Shown here: one piece after another, positions 1 through 9,191 of the stretch
How positions within the stretch are numbered: position 1 is the stretch's first letter
Layout: every line of letters begins with the position of its first letter
Source: Mesorhizobium sp. B2-8-5
Lineage (GTDB): Bacteria > Pseudomonadota > Alphaproteobacteria > Rhizobiales > Rhizobiaceae
Assembly: GCF_006440675.2 (NCBI RefSeq)
Contig: NZ_CP083951.1
Location: forward strand, 372,001-436,000
Length of the DNA stretch: 64,000 nucleotides
Direction of reading: 5' to 3'
Translations under genes and position numbers: made by a program
The notes under the pieces: model-generated
What the model saw: only the letters and a program-made list of their open reading frames with translations
Databases searched by the model: none
Told to the model about the DNA's origin: nothing

Positions 1-861
1 GGCTGCGTGTGCTGTACGGTGCGCGGCGACCTGATCCGCGTCGTCGAAGGCCTGATGAAACGGCCTGGCCGCTTCGACGCGATCGTCGTCGAGACCACCG
101 GCCTCGCCGATCCGGTGCCGGTGGCGCAGACCTTCTTCATGGACGACGACGTGCGCACCAAGACCAAGCTCGACGCGGTTGTGGCGCTGGTCGACGCCAA
201 GCACCTGCCGCTGCGCTTGAAGGATTCCAAGGAGGCCGAGGACCAGATCGCCTTCGCCGACGTGGTGGTGCTGAACAAGACCGACCTCGTCACGCCCGAA
301 GAGCTGGAAAAGGTCGAAGCGACGATCCGCGCCATCAACCCGGCGGCCAGGATCCATCGCACCCAGCGCTCCGGCGTGGCGCTTAGCGAAGTGCTCGACC
401 GCGGCGCCTTCGACCTGTCGCGCGCGCTGGAGAACGATCCGCACTTCCTCGACGCGGACGACCACGATCACGACCATGAATGCGGGCCGGACTGCGACCA
501 CGACCATCATCATCATGACGGCCACGATCATCACCATCACCACCATGCCTCCGACATCCACGACGTGACGGTGAAGTCGGTGTCGCTGCGCGGCGGCGAG
601 ATGGACCCGAAGAAATTCTTCCCCTGGATCGAGAAAGTGACCCAGATGGAAGGGCCTAACATCCTGCGGCTGAAGGGCATCATCGCGCTGAAGGGCGACG
701 AGGACCGCTATGTGCTGCAAGGCGTGCACATGATCCTCGAGGGCGATCACCAGCGCGCATGGAAGGACGGCGAGAAACACGAAAGCCGGCTGGTCTTCAT
801 CGGCCGCGATCTCGACGCCGAGCGGTTGCGCAAGAGTTTTGAAGCCTGCCAAGCGGCTTGA
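1..861 (+). CDS. COG0523 (CobW/ZNG1-type) GTPase, 5' truncated
   Basis: This is the C-terminal three quarters or so of a G3E-family P-loop GTPase that acts as a metal chaperone or insertase. The gene runs in from the left edge, so the Walker A motif is missing. The visible part opens with the family metal-binding CXCC motif (residues 2-5) and carries the guanine-specificity motif NKTD (residues 92-95). A His/Asp/Cys-rich linker (about residues 154-182, with a run of six His) joins it to a CobW C-terminal domain. The His-rich linker fits zinc, or possibly cobalt or nickel, handling. A WD40 gene follows downstream, separated by a palindromic repeat. The family is secure; the metal cannot be told from the sequence. 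Confidence 0.9.
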   Translation, partial: GCVCCTVRGDLIRVVEGLMKRPGRFDAIVVETTGLADPVPVAQTFFMDDDVRTKTKLDAVVALVDAKHLPLRLKDSKEAEDQIAFADVVVLNKTDLVTPEELEKVEATIRAINPAARIHRTQRSGVALSEVLDRGAFDLSRALENDPHFLDADDHDHDHECGPDCDHDHHHHDGHDHHHHHHASDIHDVTVKSVSLRGGEMDPKKFFPWIEKVTQMEGPNILRLKGIIALKGDEDRYVLQGVHMILEGDHQRAWKDGEKHESRLVFIGRDLDAERLRKSFEACQAA

Positions 862-883
862 TTTCCTGACTTTCAGGCGCTAG

Positions 884-1054
884 CGCTGCCCCTTCGTCCT
901 TCTCTCCTTGTGGGAGAAGGTGGCCTCGCGAAGCGAGGTCGGATGAGGGTGCTCCAGCTTGGCAGCGACGGCGATCCGTCACCCACTCCTCATCCGTCTT
1001 GGCGCTACGCGCCAATCCACCTTCTCCCACAAGGGGAGAAGGTGGAGCCACACC
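884..1054. repeat. Palindromic intergenic repeat, family A (RIME-like)
   Basis: The gap between the GTPase and WD40 genes is filled by two facing arms. Each contains a CTTCTC...GGGAGAAGG hairpin followed by a GGATGAG box, and the second arm is close to the reverse complement of the first. Copies of the same design lie at 5846-6003 and 19105-19250. Any reading frame through the element is not protein coding. Confidence 0.8.
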
Positions 1055-1089
1055 CAGCCGCGCTGGCTATTCTCGAACGGACCGCTTGC

Positions 1090-2064
1090 ATGCCCACAGT
1101 CGCCCCGCTTGATCTCGAAGGCCATTGCGTTGCGGCCGTGTTCCTCAACGACGTGCCGCATTTCGCTTTGGCCGACGGCGCGATCCATCGGTTGGACAAT
1201 GGACAAAAGACGGTGCAGGCCAATGACGGCCTGCTTGCCACCTTCCACGACGCGGCCAACGACCGGCTGATCACCGGCGGCGAGGACGGCAAGGTGTTTG
1301 CCGTGAAGGCCGGTGGCGAGGTGGACGAACTGGCCAGCGCCGGCAAAAAGTGGATCACCAGCGTCGCCTCGGGGCCGCAGGGCGCTATCGCCTATGCCTC
1401 GGGCAAGACCGCCTTCGTGCGTTTCGCCGACGGCAAGATCAAGGAATTTAACCATCCGCGCTCGGTAGAGGGGCTCGCCTTCTCGCCCAAGGGCATGCGT
1501 TTCGGCGTCGCCCGCTACAATGGCGCGACGCTGCATTTCCCGGCCGCCGAGGGCAAGCCGGTGGAGCTCGAATGGGCGGGCGCCCATACCGGCATCATCT
1601 TTTCGCCGGACGGCGCCTTCCTCGTCACCACCATGCAGGAAAACGCGCTGCATGGCTGGAAGCTTGCCGACGGCAAGCACATGCGCATGAGCGGCTATCC
1701 GGGCAAGGTGAAAAGCCTGTCCTGGAGCGTGAAGGGCAAATGGCTGGCGAGCTCGGGCGCGCCGGCGGCGATCGTCTGGCCCTTCGCCAGCAAAGACGGG
1801 CCGATGGGCAAGGCGCCGCTGGAGCTCGGCACGCGCGGCAACACCATGGTGACATGCGTTGCCTGCCATCCGAGCCAGGATGTCGTGGCGATCGGCTACG
1901 AAGACGGCATGGTGATCGCGGCGCGCTTCGCCGACGCCAAGGAAGTGCTGCTGCGCCGCCCCGGCAAGGGCGCCATCACCTCCATGATGTGGGACAAGGA
2001 AGAGCGCCGCATCGTGTTCGGCAGCGCGACCGGCGATTGCGGCGTGATCGATATCGCTGCGTAG
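1090..2064 (+). CDS. WD40 repeat protein
   Basis: A 324-residue protein made of successive WD40-like blades. Recurrent elements such as LITGGEDGKV, GLAFSPKG, IIFSPDG, SLSWSVKG and ITSMMWD mark strands about 40 residues apart, as expected for a beta-propeller. No signal peptide or membrane segment is visible, so it is probably cytosolic. I start it at ATG 1090, because upstream codons fall inside the palindromic repeat. It follows the COG0523 GTPase, a pairing I recall from other rhizobia, which suggests a partner in metal handling. No enzymatic motif is seen. Confidence 0.85.
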   Translation: MPTVAPLDLEGHCVAAVFLNDVPHFALADGAIHRLDNGQKTVQANDGLLATFHDAANDRLITGGEDGKVFAVKAGGEVDELASAGKKWITSVASGPQGAIAYASGKTAFVRFADGKIKEFNHPRSVEGLAFSPKGMRFGVARYNGATLHFPAAEGKPVELEWAGAHTGIIFSPDGAFLVTTMQENALHGWKLADGKHMRMSGYPGKVKSLSWSVKGKWLASSGAPAAIVWPFASKDGPMGKAPLELGTRGNTMVTCVACHPSQDVVAIGYEDGMVIAARFADAKEVLLRRPGKGAITSMMWDKEERRIVFGSATGDCGVIDIAA

Positions 2065-2094
2065 GCAGTAGGGAATAGCTTAGGGACGACGGCA

Positions 2095-2154
<60 letters not shown>

Positions 2155-2164
2155 AGGGGGCTTC

Positions 2165-3541
2165 ATGCATTCAATCGACCAAACTTCCATCGGCGGCATC
2201 GACGTCGCCCGCATCGCCGAATTGCGCGAGACAGAGGCGGCCGCCTTCCGTAAGGCACGGCCGAAATCCGAGGCGAAGCTGGGCAACGGCATCGCCGGTT
2301 TCCTCGGCGGCGTGCCGATGCACTGGATGACCGACTGGCCGACGCCGTTCCCGATCCTGGTCGACGGCGCGAAAGGCGCCACCATCACCGACATCGACGG
2401 CAACAAGCTCGACGATTTCTGCCTTGGCGACACCGGTTCGATGCTCGGCCATTCGCCGCCGGCGGTCGCCCGCGCCATCCGCCGGCAGTCCGGGCGCGGG
2501 CTGACCTATATGCTGCCCAGCGAGGATGCGCTGGCGATTGGCGCGCTGCTGCAGCAGCGCTTCGGCCTGCCCTACTGGCAGATCGCCACGACCGCCACCG
2601 ACGCCAATCGCTTCGCGCTGCGCGTCGCCCGTGCCGTGACCGGGCGCGAAAAGATCCTGGTCTTCAACGGCTGCTATCACGGCTCGGTCGACGAGACGAT
2701 GGTGCGGCTGATCGACGGCAAGCCTGTGAACCGGCCGGGCCTGGCCGGCGAATTCCGCGACCTGCCACGGGCAACGAGGGTTGTCGAATTCAACGATGTT
2801 GCCGCACTGGAAGCAGCGCTGGCTGACCGCGACGTCGCCTGCGTCATCGCCGAGCCGGTGCTGACCAATTCCTGCATGGTGCTGCCGGAACCCGGCTTTC
2901 ACGACGCGCTGCGACGTTTGACCCGCGATGCCGGCACGCTGCTTTTGATCGACGAGACGCACACGATTTCGACCGGCCCCGGCGGCTACACGCGCAAGCA
3001 CGGGCTAGAGCCGGACCTGTTCGTGCTCGGCAAGCCGGTAGCGGGCGGCGTGCCGGCGAGCATCTGGGGCATGAGCGAGGAGGCCGCCACGCGCTACGGC
3101 GCCTACAACCGGGTGAAGGAGCCCGGCTATTCCGGCATGGGCACGACGCTGTCGGCGAACCCGCTGCAATTCGCGGCGATGCGGGCGACGTTGGAAGAGG
3201 TGATGACCGAGGAGGCCTATGCGCATATGGACCGGCTGGCGCGCCGCCTCGACGCCGGGCTGACCTCCGTTATCGCGCGCAACAAGCTGCGCTGGCATGT
3301 CGCGCGTATCGGCGCCCGCGTCGAGTTCATCTGCGCGCCCGGGCCGCTGCACAATGGCGGCGAGGCGGAAAAGGCGCATGCGCCTGAGTTGGAGGCCGCA
3401 ATCCATGTGGCGCTGGTCAATCGCGGCGTGCTGATCGCGCCGTTCCACAACATGATGCTTATCTCGCCGGCAACGACTTCAGCGCAAGTGAGCCGGCTGA
3501 TCGCCGCCTTCGCCGCGGTTGCGGCAAGGCTTACGGCGTGA
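2165..3541 (+). CDS. Class III PLP aminotransferase (glutamate-1-semialdehyde aminomutase-like)
   Basis: A 458-residue fold-type I PLP enzyme of class III. It has the cofactor segments of the family: [11 protein letters not shown] for phosphate and ring contacts, a LLIDETHT motif with the ring-binding Asp, and the Schiff-base lysine K290 in LGKPVAGG. The sequence leans towards glutamate-1-semialdehyde aminomutase-like and beta-amino-acid transaminases, but the substrate cannot be assigned. It is preceded by GAGGGGG next to the 7-bp repeat. Its stop overlaps the possible GTG start of the glutamine-synthetase-like gene, so the two are probably cotranslated and act in one amine or amino-acid pathway. 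Confidence 0.88.
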
Positions 3542-3552
3542 GAAAAGCGGCG

Positions 3553-4959
3553 ATGGACAATCCGAACGCCGTAACAACTTCGCCCTCCGGCTCGACGCCC
3601 GCCGAGGCGAAGGCCTTTCTCGACGCGCATCCCGAGATCGAGGCTTTCGACATCGTGCTTACCGACGCCAACGGCATCGGTCGCGGCAAGATCGTGCGCC
3701 GGCACGAGCTGATGGGCATTTTCGAGAGCGGCCGGCATCTTCCGATCTCGATCCTCGGCCTCGACATCACCGGCGAGGACGTGCACGAAACCGGGCTGGT
3801 CTGGGACACCGGCGACGGAGACCTGCGCGCATGGCCGATCCCAGGCACGTTGGCGCCGCTCTTCGGCACCAAACCGCCGCGCGGCCAGGTGCTGATGTCG
3901 ATGCACCACCTCGACGGCGAGCCGATGACCTCAGACCCACGGCTGGTGCTGGCAAGGCAGGTGGAACTGCTGGCGGCACGCGGCCTGCATCCGGCCGGCG
4001 CCTTCGAACTCGAATTTTTTCTCCTTGCCAACGAACGCGACGCGGACGGCAAGGTGCAAGCCGCCCGCGCGGTGCTCGACGGCCGCCGTTCGGCCAAGAC
4101 CGAGGTCTATTCGGTCGACCATCTGCATGGCATGGAGCCGCTGTTTTCCGACATCTACGCGGCCGCCAAGGCGCAAGGCATTCCGACCGAGACGGTAATC
4201 TCCGAGTACGCGCCCGGCCAGTACGAGCTGACGCTCAACTACCGCAAGGACGTGATGCGGGCGGCCGACGACCTCGTCATGCTGAAGCGGCTGGTCAGGG
4301 CACAGGCGCGCCGGCACGGCGTTACTGCCTGCTTCATGGCCAAGCCGATCGAGGCCTATGCCGGCTCGGGCATGCATTTCCATGTCTCGCTGCAGGACGA
4401 TGCGGGCCGGAACGTCTTCACAGAGGCCGCCGGTGAAAAGTGGTCGCCAACACTGCTCAATGCGCTTGGCGGCCTCATCCACACCATGGCGGAATCGATG
4501 CTGGTGTTTGCCCCGCATGCCAATTCATGGCGGCGCTTCGTCGCTCAATCCTACGCGCCGGTGGCGCCGACATGGGGCGTCAACAACCGCTCGGTGGCGC
4601 TGCGCGTGCCGGCGGGCGACGCCAAGAACCGCCGCATCGAGCACCGGCCGTCGGGCGTCGACGCCAATCCCTACCTGATCGCCGCAACGGTGCTGGCCGG
4701 CATCGTCAAAGGCCTGGATGAGGGTCTGGACCCCGGCCCCGAGACGACCGGGAATGGCTACGAGCAGGCCCCGGAGAAGTCGACCATGCCGGCCGACTGG
4801 CGCGCCGCGATCGAGGCGGCCAGGGGCTCCGATTTCCTGAAATCAGCGCTCGGCGCCGACCTGCATCGCACCTTCGTGGCGATCAAGCAGGCGGAATATC
4901 TGCGTGTCGCCCGCACCGTCAGCGAGCTGGATTATCATCTCTATCTGCACGAGGTGTGA
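3553..4959 (+). CDS. Glutamine synthetase family protein (GS/PuuA-like ligase)
   Basis: A glutamine-synthetase-fold ATP-dependent ligase of about 468 residues. Visible motifs are the Glu ligand region (SEYAPGQYELTLNYR), the AGSGMHFHVSLQD ATP/metal segment and the NNRSVALRVP...RIEHRPSGVDANPYL C-terminal active-site block. The Tyr of the adenylylation loop of housekeeping GlnA is not evident. Such proteins commonly act as gamma-glutamyl-amine ligases (PuuA, IpuC) rather than in bulk ammonia assimilation. I place the start at ATG 3553; an in-frame GTG at 3538 overlaps the aminotransferase stop and is a real alternative. The coupling to an aminotransferase suggests amine catabolism or conjugate synthesis (inference). 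Confidence 0.86.
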   Translation: MDNPNAVTTSPSGSTPAEAKAFLDAHPEIEAFDIVLTDANGIGRGKIVRRHELMGIFESGRHLPISILGLDITGEDVHETGLVWDTGDGDLRAWPIPGTLAPLFGTKPPRGQVLMSMHHLDGEPMTSDPRLVLARQVELLAARGLHPAGAFELEFFLLANERDADGKVQAARAVLDGRRSAKTEVYSVDHLHGMEPLFSDIYAAAKAQGIPTETVISEYAPGQYELTLNYRKDVMRAADDLVMLKRLVRAQARRHGVTACFMAKPIEAYAGSGMHFHVSLQDDAGRNVFTEAAGEKWSPTLLNALGGLIHTMAESMLVFAPHANSWRRFVAQSYAPVAPTWGVNNRSVALRVPAGDAKNRRIEHRPSGVDANPYLIAATVLAGIVKGLDEGLDPGPETTGNGYEQAPEKSTMPADWRAAIEAARGSDFLKSALGADLHRTFVAIKQAEYLRVARTVSELDYHLYLHEV

Positions 4960-5007
4960 GCGCAGGGCCTGACAGGCGCGGCGATCGCGCTTTGGCGACG
5001 GCAGGAG

Positions 5008-5781
5008 ATGCCGAAGAAATATTGGCGGAACCTTCCCGTGGCCTCGCTCATTCCAGATTTGATAGCAGGAGCAGACAGAGCCGCGTCAGAGATGATCGCC
5101 CGGATGCCAACCACCCCAGCACCGCACCATGCCAAGGTGAAGGTCAAGCATTGGCCGACGCCCGAGCCGGCCGATGTGGTGGCGCCTGAAGCCGAAGACA
5201 TTCCGGAGTTGCGCGAAGAGGCGAAAGGCTGCCGCCGCTGCCCGCTTTGGCATGACGCAACGCAGACCGTGTTCGGCGAAGGACCAGAAAGCGCGGACGT
5301 AGTCTTCGTCGGCGAACAGCCCGGCGATCAGGAGGATCTGGCCGGCAAGCCATTTGTCGGCCCGGCCGGCAGAATATTCGACAGCACCCTGGACGATGCC
5401 GAAATCGATCGCCGCAAGGTCTATGTGACCAATGCGGTGAAGCACTTCAAATTCGAACCGCGCGGCAAGAGGCGCATCCATTCGAAGCCCAATGCCGGCG
5501 AAATCCAGGCCTGCCGCTGGTGGCTGGACAAGGAGCTCGACCTCGTCAAGCCGAACCTCGTGGTGGCGCTCGGCGCGACGGCGGCGCAGTCGCTGCTCGG
5601 CAAGGCCGTGCCGATCACCAAGATGCGCGGCGATGTGATCGAGCGCGAGGATGGCTTGCGCGTGTTTGTGACCATCCACCCCTCCTTCATCCTGCGCATC
5701 CGCGATCGGGAGGACAAGGAGGCGGAGAGGGACCGGTTTTTGCAGGATATGCGGAAGGTGAAGGGGCTGATGAGGGCGTGA
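5008..5781 (+). CDS. udgX: UdgX family uracil-DNA binding protein
   Basis: A 257-residue uracil-DNA glycosylase superfamily protein of the UdgX type. UdgX proteins recognise uracil in DNA and become covalently attached to the resulting sugar through a histidine. The diagnostic motifs are GEQPGDQED (residues 102-110) and the KRRIH loop with the attacking His at 158, plus a C-terminal HPSFILR. Cys75 and Cys78 begin the iron-sulfur cluster set. The first 35 or so residues (PKKYWRNLP...IPDLI) look like the tail of a DUF4130 domain, which is fused in front of UdgX in many rhizobial proteins, so this may be a shortened form. The gene starts 48 nt after the ligase stop, in the same frame. Confidence 0.88.
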   Translation: MPKKYWRNLPVASLIPDLIAGADRAASEMIARMPTTPAPHHAKVKVKHWPTPEPADVVAPEAEDIPELREEAKGCRRCPLWHDATQTVFGEGPESADVVFVGEQPGDQEDLAGKPFVGPAGRIFDSTLDDAEIDRRKVYVTNAVKHFKFEPRGKRRIHSKPNAGEIQACRWWLDKELDLVKPNLVVALGATAAQSLLGKAVPITKMRGDVIEREDGLRVFVTIHPSFILRIRDREDKEAERDRFLQDMRKVKGLMRA

Positions 5782-5845
5782 TAGGGTATTGCTAGCCGCT
5801 TCTCTTTCGATCACTCATGCAATGCCGATTAAGCGGCGATCGTCC

Positions 5846-6003
5846 GCGCTGCCCCTCATTGCCCTGCCGGGCATTTCTCCCCGTATAGTGACGGGGAGAA
5901 AGAGCTGTCGCGCAGCGCTTCGCCAATCGCCAGCGTGGCGCGGCTATCGCCTTCTCCCCGTTCACGGGGAGAAGGTGCCCAAAGGGCGGATGAGGGGCAG
6001 CGC
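5846..6003. repeat. Palindromic intergenic repeat, family A (RIME-like)
   Basis: A 158-bp element with perfect 13-bp inverted ends, GCGCTGCCCCTCA at 5846-5858 and TGAGGGGCAGCGC at 5991-6003. Inside are two CTTCTCCCCGT/ACGGGGAGAAG hairpins. It sits between the convergent udgX and glycerate kinase genes and may act as a transcription block or mRNA-stabilising structure. It shares its core with the copies at 884-1054 and 19105-19250. Confidence 0.85.
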
Positions 6004-6036
6004 CTACGCTCGCAAAGATGACACGGCGGTCGTCGT

Positions 6037-7296
6037 CTAACGGACGAGTATCGCCCGTAGATCATTGACATTCGTCCCGGTCGGACCCGGCACGAACAGA
6101 TCCCCGACCGCATTGAAAGCCGTCCAGGCATTGTTGCCGGCGAGCATCGCCTTGGCGTCGGCGCCTGCCGCACGCATGCGCGCCACGGTCGAGCCGTCGG
6201 CGAAGGCGCCGGCATTGTTCTCGGAGCCGTCGATGCCGTCGGTGTCGGCGGCCAACGCATGTATGCCGTTCACGCCGTCGATGCCGATAGCGAAGGCAAG
6301 CAGAAATTCCGAGTTGCGGCCACCCTTGCCCTTGGCGCGCAAGGTCACAGTGGTCTCGCCACCTGACAGGATCAGCACCGGCTTGGCGAAGGGGCGGTTG
6401 CGGGTCGCCACCTCGCGCGCGATCGCGGCATGCACGCCGCCGACCTCACGCGCCTCGCCTTCGATCGAATCCGACAGGATGACGGCCTCGATGCCTTGCC
6501 GCTTCGCTTCGGCGGCAGCGGCTTCCAGCGAGACGCCGGCCGAGGCGGTCAGGTGAACTTCGTTGCCGGCGAAGCGCGGATCGTCGGGGCGCGGCGCGTC
6601 GGCTGCGGGCGACTGAATGTGCGCCATCACCGAAGCCGGCAGCTTCATGCCATAGGCGGCGATCGACGCCAGCGCATCCTCGCGGCTGCCTGTGTCGGGA
6701 ATGGTCGGTCCCGAAGCAACCAGCGCCGGGTTGTCGCCGGGGATGTCGGAGACAACCAGCGACACCAAGCGCGCCGGATGAGCGGCCGCGGCCAGGCGTC
6801 CACCCTTGACGGTCGAGACATGCTTGCGGATAGTGTTCATCGCCGCGATCGGCGCGCCGGAGGCAAGCAGCGCCTCGTTGACAGCGATCTCGTCGGCGAG
6901 CGTCAATCCAGCAGCCGGCGATGGCAGCAGGGCCGAGCCGCCGCCGGAGATCAGCGCTACCACCAGATCGTCAGCGGTTAAGCCCTGTACCTTCTCAAGC
7001 AGCCGGCGCGAGGCTTCCAGGCCGGCGGCATCCGGCACCGGATGCGCCGCCTCGATGATTTCGATACGCTCGCATCTGGCACCGTAACCGTAGCGGGTGA
7101 CGACAAGGCCGTCGATGGGACTGTCCCAGAGCTTCTCGAAGGCTGCCGCCATCTGCGCCGAGCCTTTTCCCGCGCCGATGACGATGGTGCGGCCTTTCGG
7201 CTTCGCCGGCAAATGACTGCGGATCGTCTTTTCCGGGTCGGCGGCGGCGACGGCGGCGTTGAAGATCGAGGTCAGGAAGCTTTTCGGGTCGGTCAT
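6037..7296 (-). CDS. Glycerate 2-kinase, MOFRL family (TtuD/GckA-like)
   Basis: A 419-residue glycerate kinase of the MOFRL/DUF4147 family, often misnamed hydroxypyruvate reductase or TtuD. It phosphorylates D-glycerate with ATP. Visible are the N-terminal nucleotide-binding segment with [10 protein letters not shown], the [14 protein letters not shown] loop, and the MOFRL C-terminal domain with [23 protein letters not shown] and AADTDGIDG. The start at 7296 overlaps the upstream stop as ATGA, so it is translationally coupled to the UPF0303 gene. In this purine region it could process glyoxylate carbon released by ureidoglycolate lyase, through tartronate semialdehyde and glycerate (inference). 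Confidence 0.9.
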   Translation of the reverse strand: MTDPKSFLTSIFNAAVAAADPEKTIRSHLPAKPKGRTIVIGAGKGSAQMAAAFEKLWDSPIDGLVVTRYGYGARCERIEIIEAAHPVPDAAGLEASRRLLEKVQGLTADDLVVALISGGGSALLPSPAAGLTLADEIAVNEALLASGAPIAAMNTIRKHVSTVKGGRLAAAAHPARLVSLVVSDIPGDNPALVASGPTIPDTGSREDALASIAAYGMKLPASVMAHIQSPAADAPRPDDPRFAGNEVHLTASAGVSLEAAAAEAKRQGIEAVILSDSIEGEAREVGGVHAAIAREVATRNRPFAKPVLILSGGETTVTLRAKGKGGRNSEFLLAFAIGIDGVNGIHALAADTDGIDGSENNAGAFADGSTVARMRAAGADAKAMLAGNNAWTAFNAVGDLFVPGPTGTNVNDLRAILVR

Positions 7297-7796
7297 TTTT
7301 CTTCCGGCGGCAGCGCGAGCCCGCTCGCATCGATGCCAAGATGAGCGCAAAGCGCGTCGACCACGACGCCATGATCCTCGCGTTCCGGCAGGCCCGAGAC
7401 CGCGATGACACCGATGACGCCGGCACCTTTCACTGTGACCGGGAAGCCGCCGCCGGCCAACACATAGTCCGCGATATCCAGGCCTTCACCGATTTTGAAG
7501 GTGCGGTCCGGTCGCTGCTGCTCCAGCACCAGGCGATAGGTGCTTCTCAGATAGCGCTTCACGACGTTGATCTTGCGCCGTGCCCAGTCGGGATTGGAAG
7601 CATTCGAGCCCGGCATCGCGGCGTAGAAGAGCGGCCGGTCGAAGGTCCTGATGTCGACGATAACAGGCAGGTTTTCCTTCAGCGCCCGGTCCCTAATGGC
7701 AGAGCCGATCTTGAAAGCGACGGCCTCGTCGAAGGCCGGGAAGACCAGCGTGGCTTCCTGTTTCTTGATCAGAGCGATGTCGTCGGCGGTGGCCAT
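7293..7796 (-). CDS. UPF0303 / HbpS-GlcG-like protein
   Basis: A 167-residue protein of the UPF0303 family (COG4702), related to the HbpS/GlcG fold that is often annotated heme-degrading. The family pattern is clear: [22 protein letters not shown] in the middle, then [13 protein letters not shown] and [16 protein letters not shown] at the C-terminus. No signal peptide is seen. It is upstream of, and overlaps by 4 bp, the glycerate kinase gene. GlcG-type proteins occur in glycolate operons, so a glyoxylate/glycolate-linked role is plausible, but the biochemical function is unknown. Confidence 0.8.
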   Translation of the reverse strand: MATADDIALIKKQEATLVFPAFDEAVAFKIGSAIRDRALKENLPVIVDIRTFDRPLFYAAMPGSNASNPDWARRKINVVKRYLRSTYRLVLEQQRPDRTFKIGEGLDIADYVLAGGGFPVTVKGAGVIGVIAVSGLPEREDHGVVVDALCAHLGIDASGLALPPEEK

Positions 7797-7871
7797 GGCG
7801 TTCCCCTGTCAGCGTCGAGGCACGCTTTGGCCGATGACCGACGCCGGGTCAAGCCGAGAGCGCATCAAAGC

Positions 7872-9191
7872 TCACGCCGCAACGGCGCTCTTCGCCGGCC
7901 GCCCCGCCACATAGACCTCGCGCACAGCGCGGTCGTCGCCCAGCGTCTGCAGCAGGAAGAGTTCTTCCGCCAGCGTTTCCACCGTCTCCATCCTGAGCCG
8001 CATGCCCGGCGTGGCGTGGGCGTCGAGCACGACGATATCGGCATCGGTGCCTTCGTCCAGCGTGCCGACCTTGTCGGCCACCGACAGCGCCTCGGCATTG
8101 CCGCGCGTCAGCTGCCAGAAGGACTGGAAAGGGTTGAGCTTCTCACCGTTCAGCGCGATGACCTTGTAGCCTTCATCCATGGTGCGCAGCATCGAATAGT
8201 TGGTGCCGCCGCCGACATCGGTGGCGGCCGCGATCCTGAGCGGTGCCTCGCGCTGGCGATAGCGCTGATAATCGAACAGGCCGGAGCCCAGGAAAAGATT
8301 GGAGGTCGGGCAGAACACCGCGACCGAACCCGATCGCGAGAGCGCATCGGCCTCACGCTCGGAAAGATGGATGCAGTGGCCGAACAGGCTCTTTTTGCCG
8401 AGCAGGCCGTAATGCTCATAGACGTCGGTGTAGTCGCGCGACCAGGGATAGAGCTCCTGGGTGAAGGCGATCTCGGCGTGGTTTTCCGACAGATGCGTCT
8501 GCATGTGGAGATCGGGATATTCGCGGCACAGCGCGCCGGCCATCTCCATCTGCTCGGGCGTTGACGTGATCGCGAAGCGCGGCGTGATGGCGTAGAGCTG
8601 GCGGCCCTTGCCGTGCCATTCGGCGATCAGCGCCTTGGTATCGTCATAGCCGGTCTGAGGCGTGTCGAGCACGCCGTCCGGTGCGTTGCGGTCCATCATC
8701 ACCTTGCCGGCGATGTTGAGCATGTTGCGTTCATGCGACTCGGCGAAGAAGGCTTCGGCGGAAGATTTGTGGACCGAGCAATAGGCAGCGACCGTCGTCG
8801 TGCCATGCCGCAACATCTCGTCGAGGAACAGCCTGGCGATGCGGCGCCCGTGCTGCGCGTTCTGGAATTTCGATTCTTCCGGAAACGTGTATTTGTTCAG
8901 CCAGTCGAGCAGCTCGGCGCCGTAAGAGGCGATGATCTGCATCTGCGGCACATGCACATGGGCGTCGAGGAAGCCCGGCAGGATGAGATGCGGACGATGG
9001 TCGATCGTCTCGACACCGGCGCCCGCCTTCTTCAAGACCTCCGCATAGGAGCCGGCGGCAACGATCTTGCCGTTGTCGATCAGCAACCCGCCATCCTCCT
9101 CGTAGCGCCAGGCGGAATGGTCGTCTATCGCTTCGGGCCAGCGCAGGAAAGACAGCGTGCGGCCGCGCAGAAGTTTCGATGTCATGCTCAC
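7872..9191 (-). CDS. guaD: Guanine deaminase (amidohydrolase type)
   Basis: A 439-residue amidohydrolase-superfamily guanine deaminase that converts guanine to xanthine and ammonia in the cytosol. Metal ligands are visible: HVH (H78, H80), QTHLSENHAE, HCIHLSE and the late Asp in AATDVGGG. The guanine-deaminase signature TSNLFLGSGLF precedes the last block. The length matches the family. Its start overlaps the puuD stop by 4 bp (ATGA), making a puuD-guaD operon transcribed away from the LysR gene. It feeds the xanthine dehydrogenase encoded 7 kb further on. Confidence 0.94.
   Translation of the reverse strand: MSMTSKLLRGRTLSFLRWPEAIDDHSAWRYEEDGGLLIDNGKIVAAGSYAEVLKKAGAGVETIDHRPHLILPGFLDAHVHVPQMQIIASYGAELLDWLNKYTFPEESKFQNAQHGRRIARLFLDEMLRHGTTTVAAYCSVHKSSAEAFFAESHERNMLNIAGKVMMDRNAPDGVLDTPQTGYDDTKALIAEWHGKGRQLYAITPRFAITSTPEQMEMAGALCREYPDLHMQTHLSENHAEIAFTQELYPWSRDYTDVYEHYGLLGKKSLFGHCIHLSEREADALSRSGSVAVFCPTSNLFLGSGLFDYQRYRQREAPLRIAAATDVGGGTNYSMLRTMDEGYKVIALNGEKLNPFQSFWQLTRGNAEALSVADKVGTLDEGTDADIVVLDAHATPGMRLRMETVETLAEELFLLQTLGDDRAVREVYVAGRPAKSAVAA

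Noticed and set aside
910..1089. N-terminal extension of the WD40 protein
   Set aside because: These codons lie within the palindromic repeat and do not resemble WD40 blades. ATG 1090 is the sensible start.
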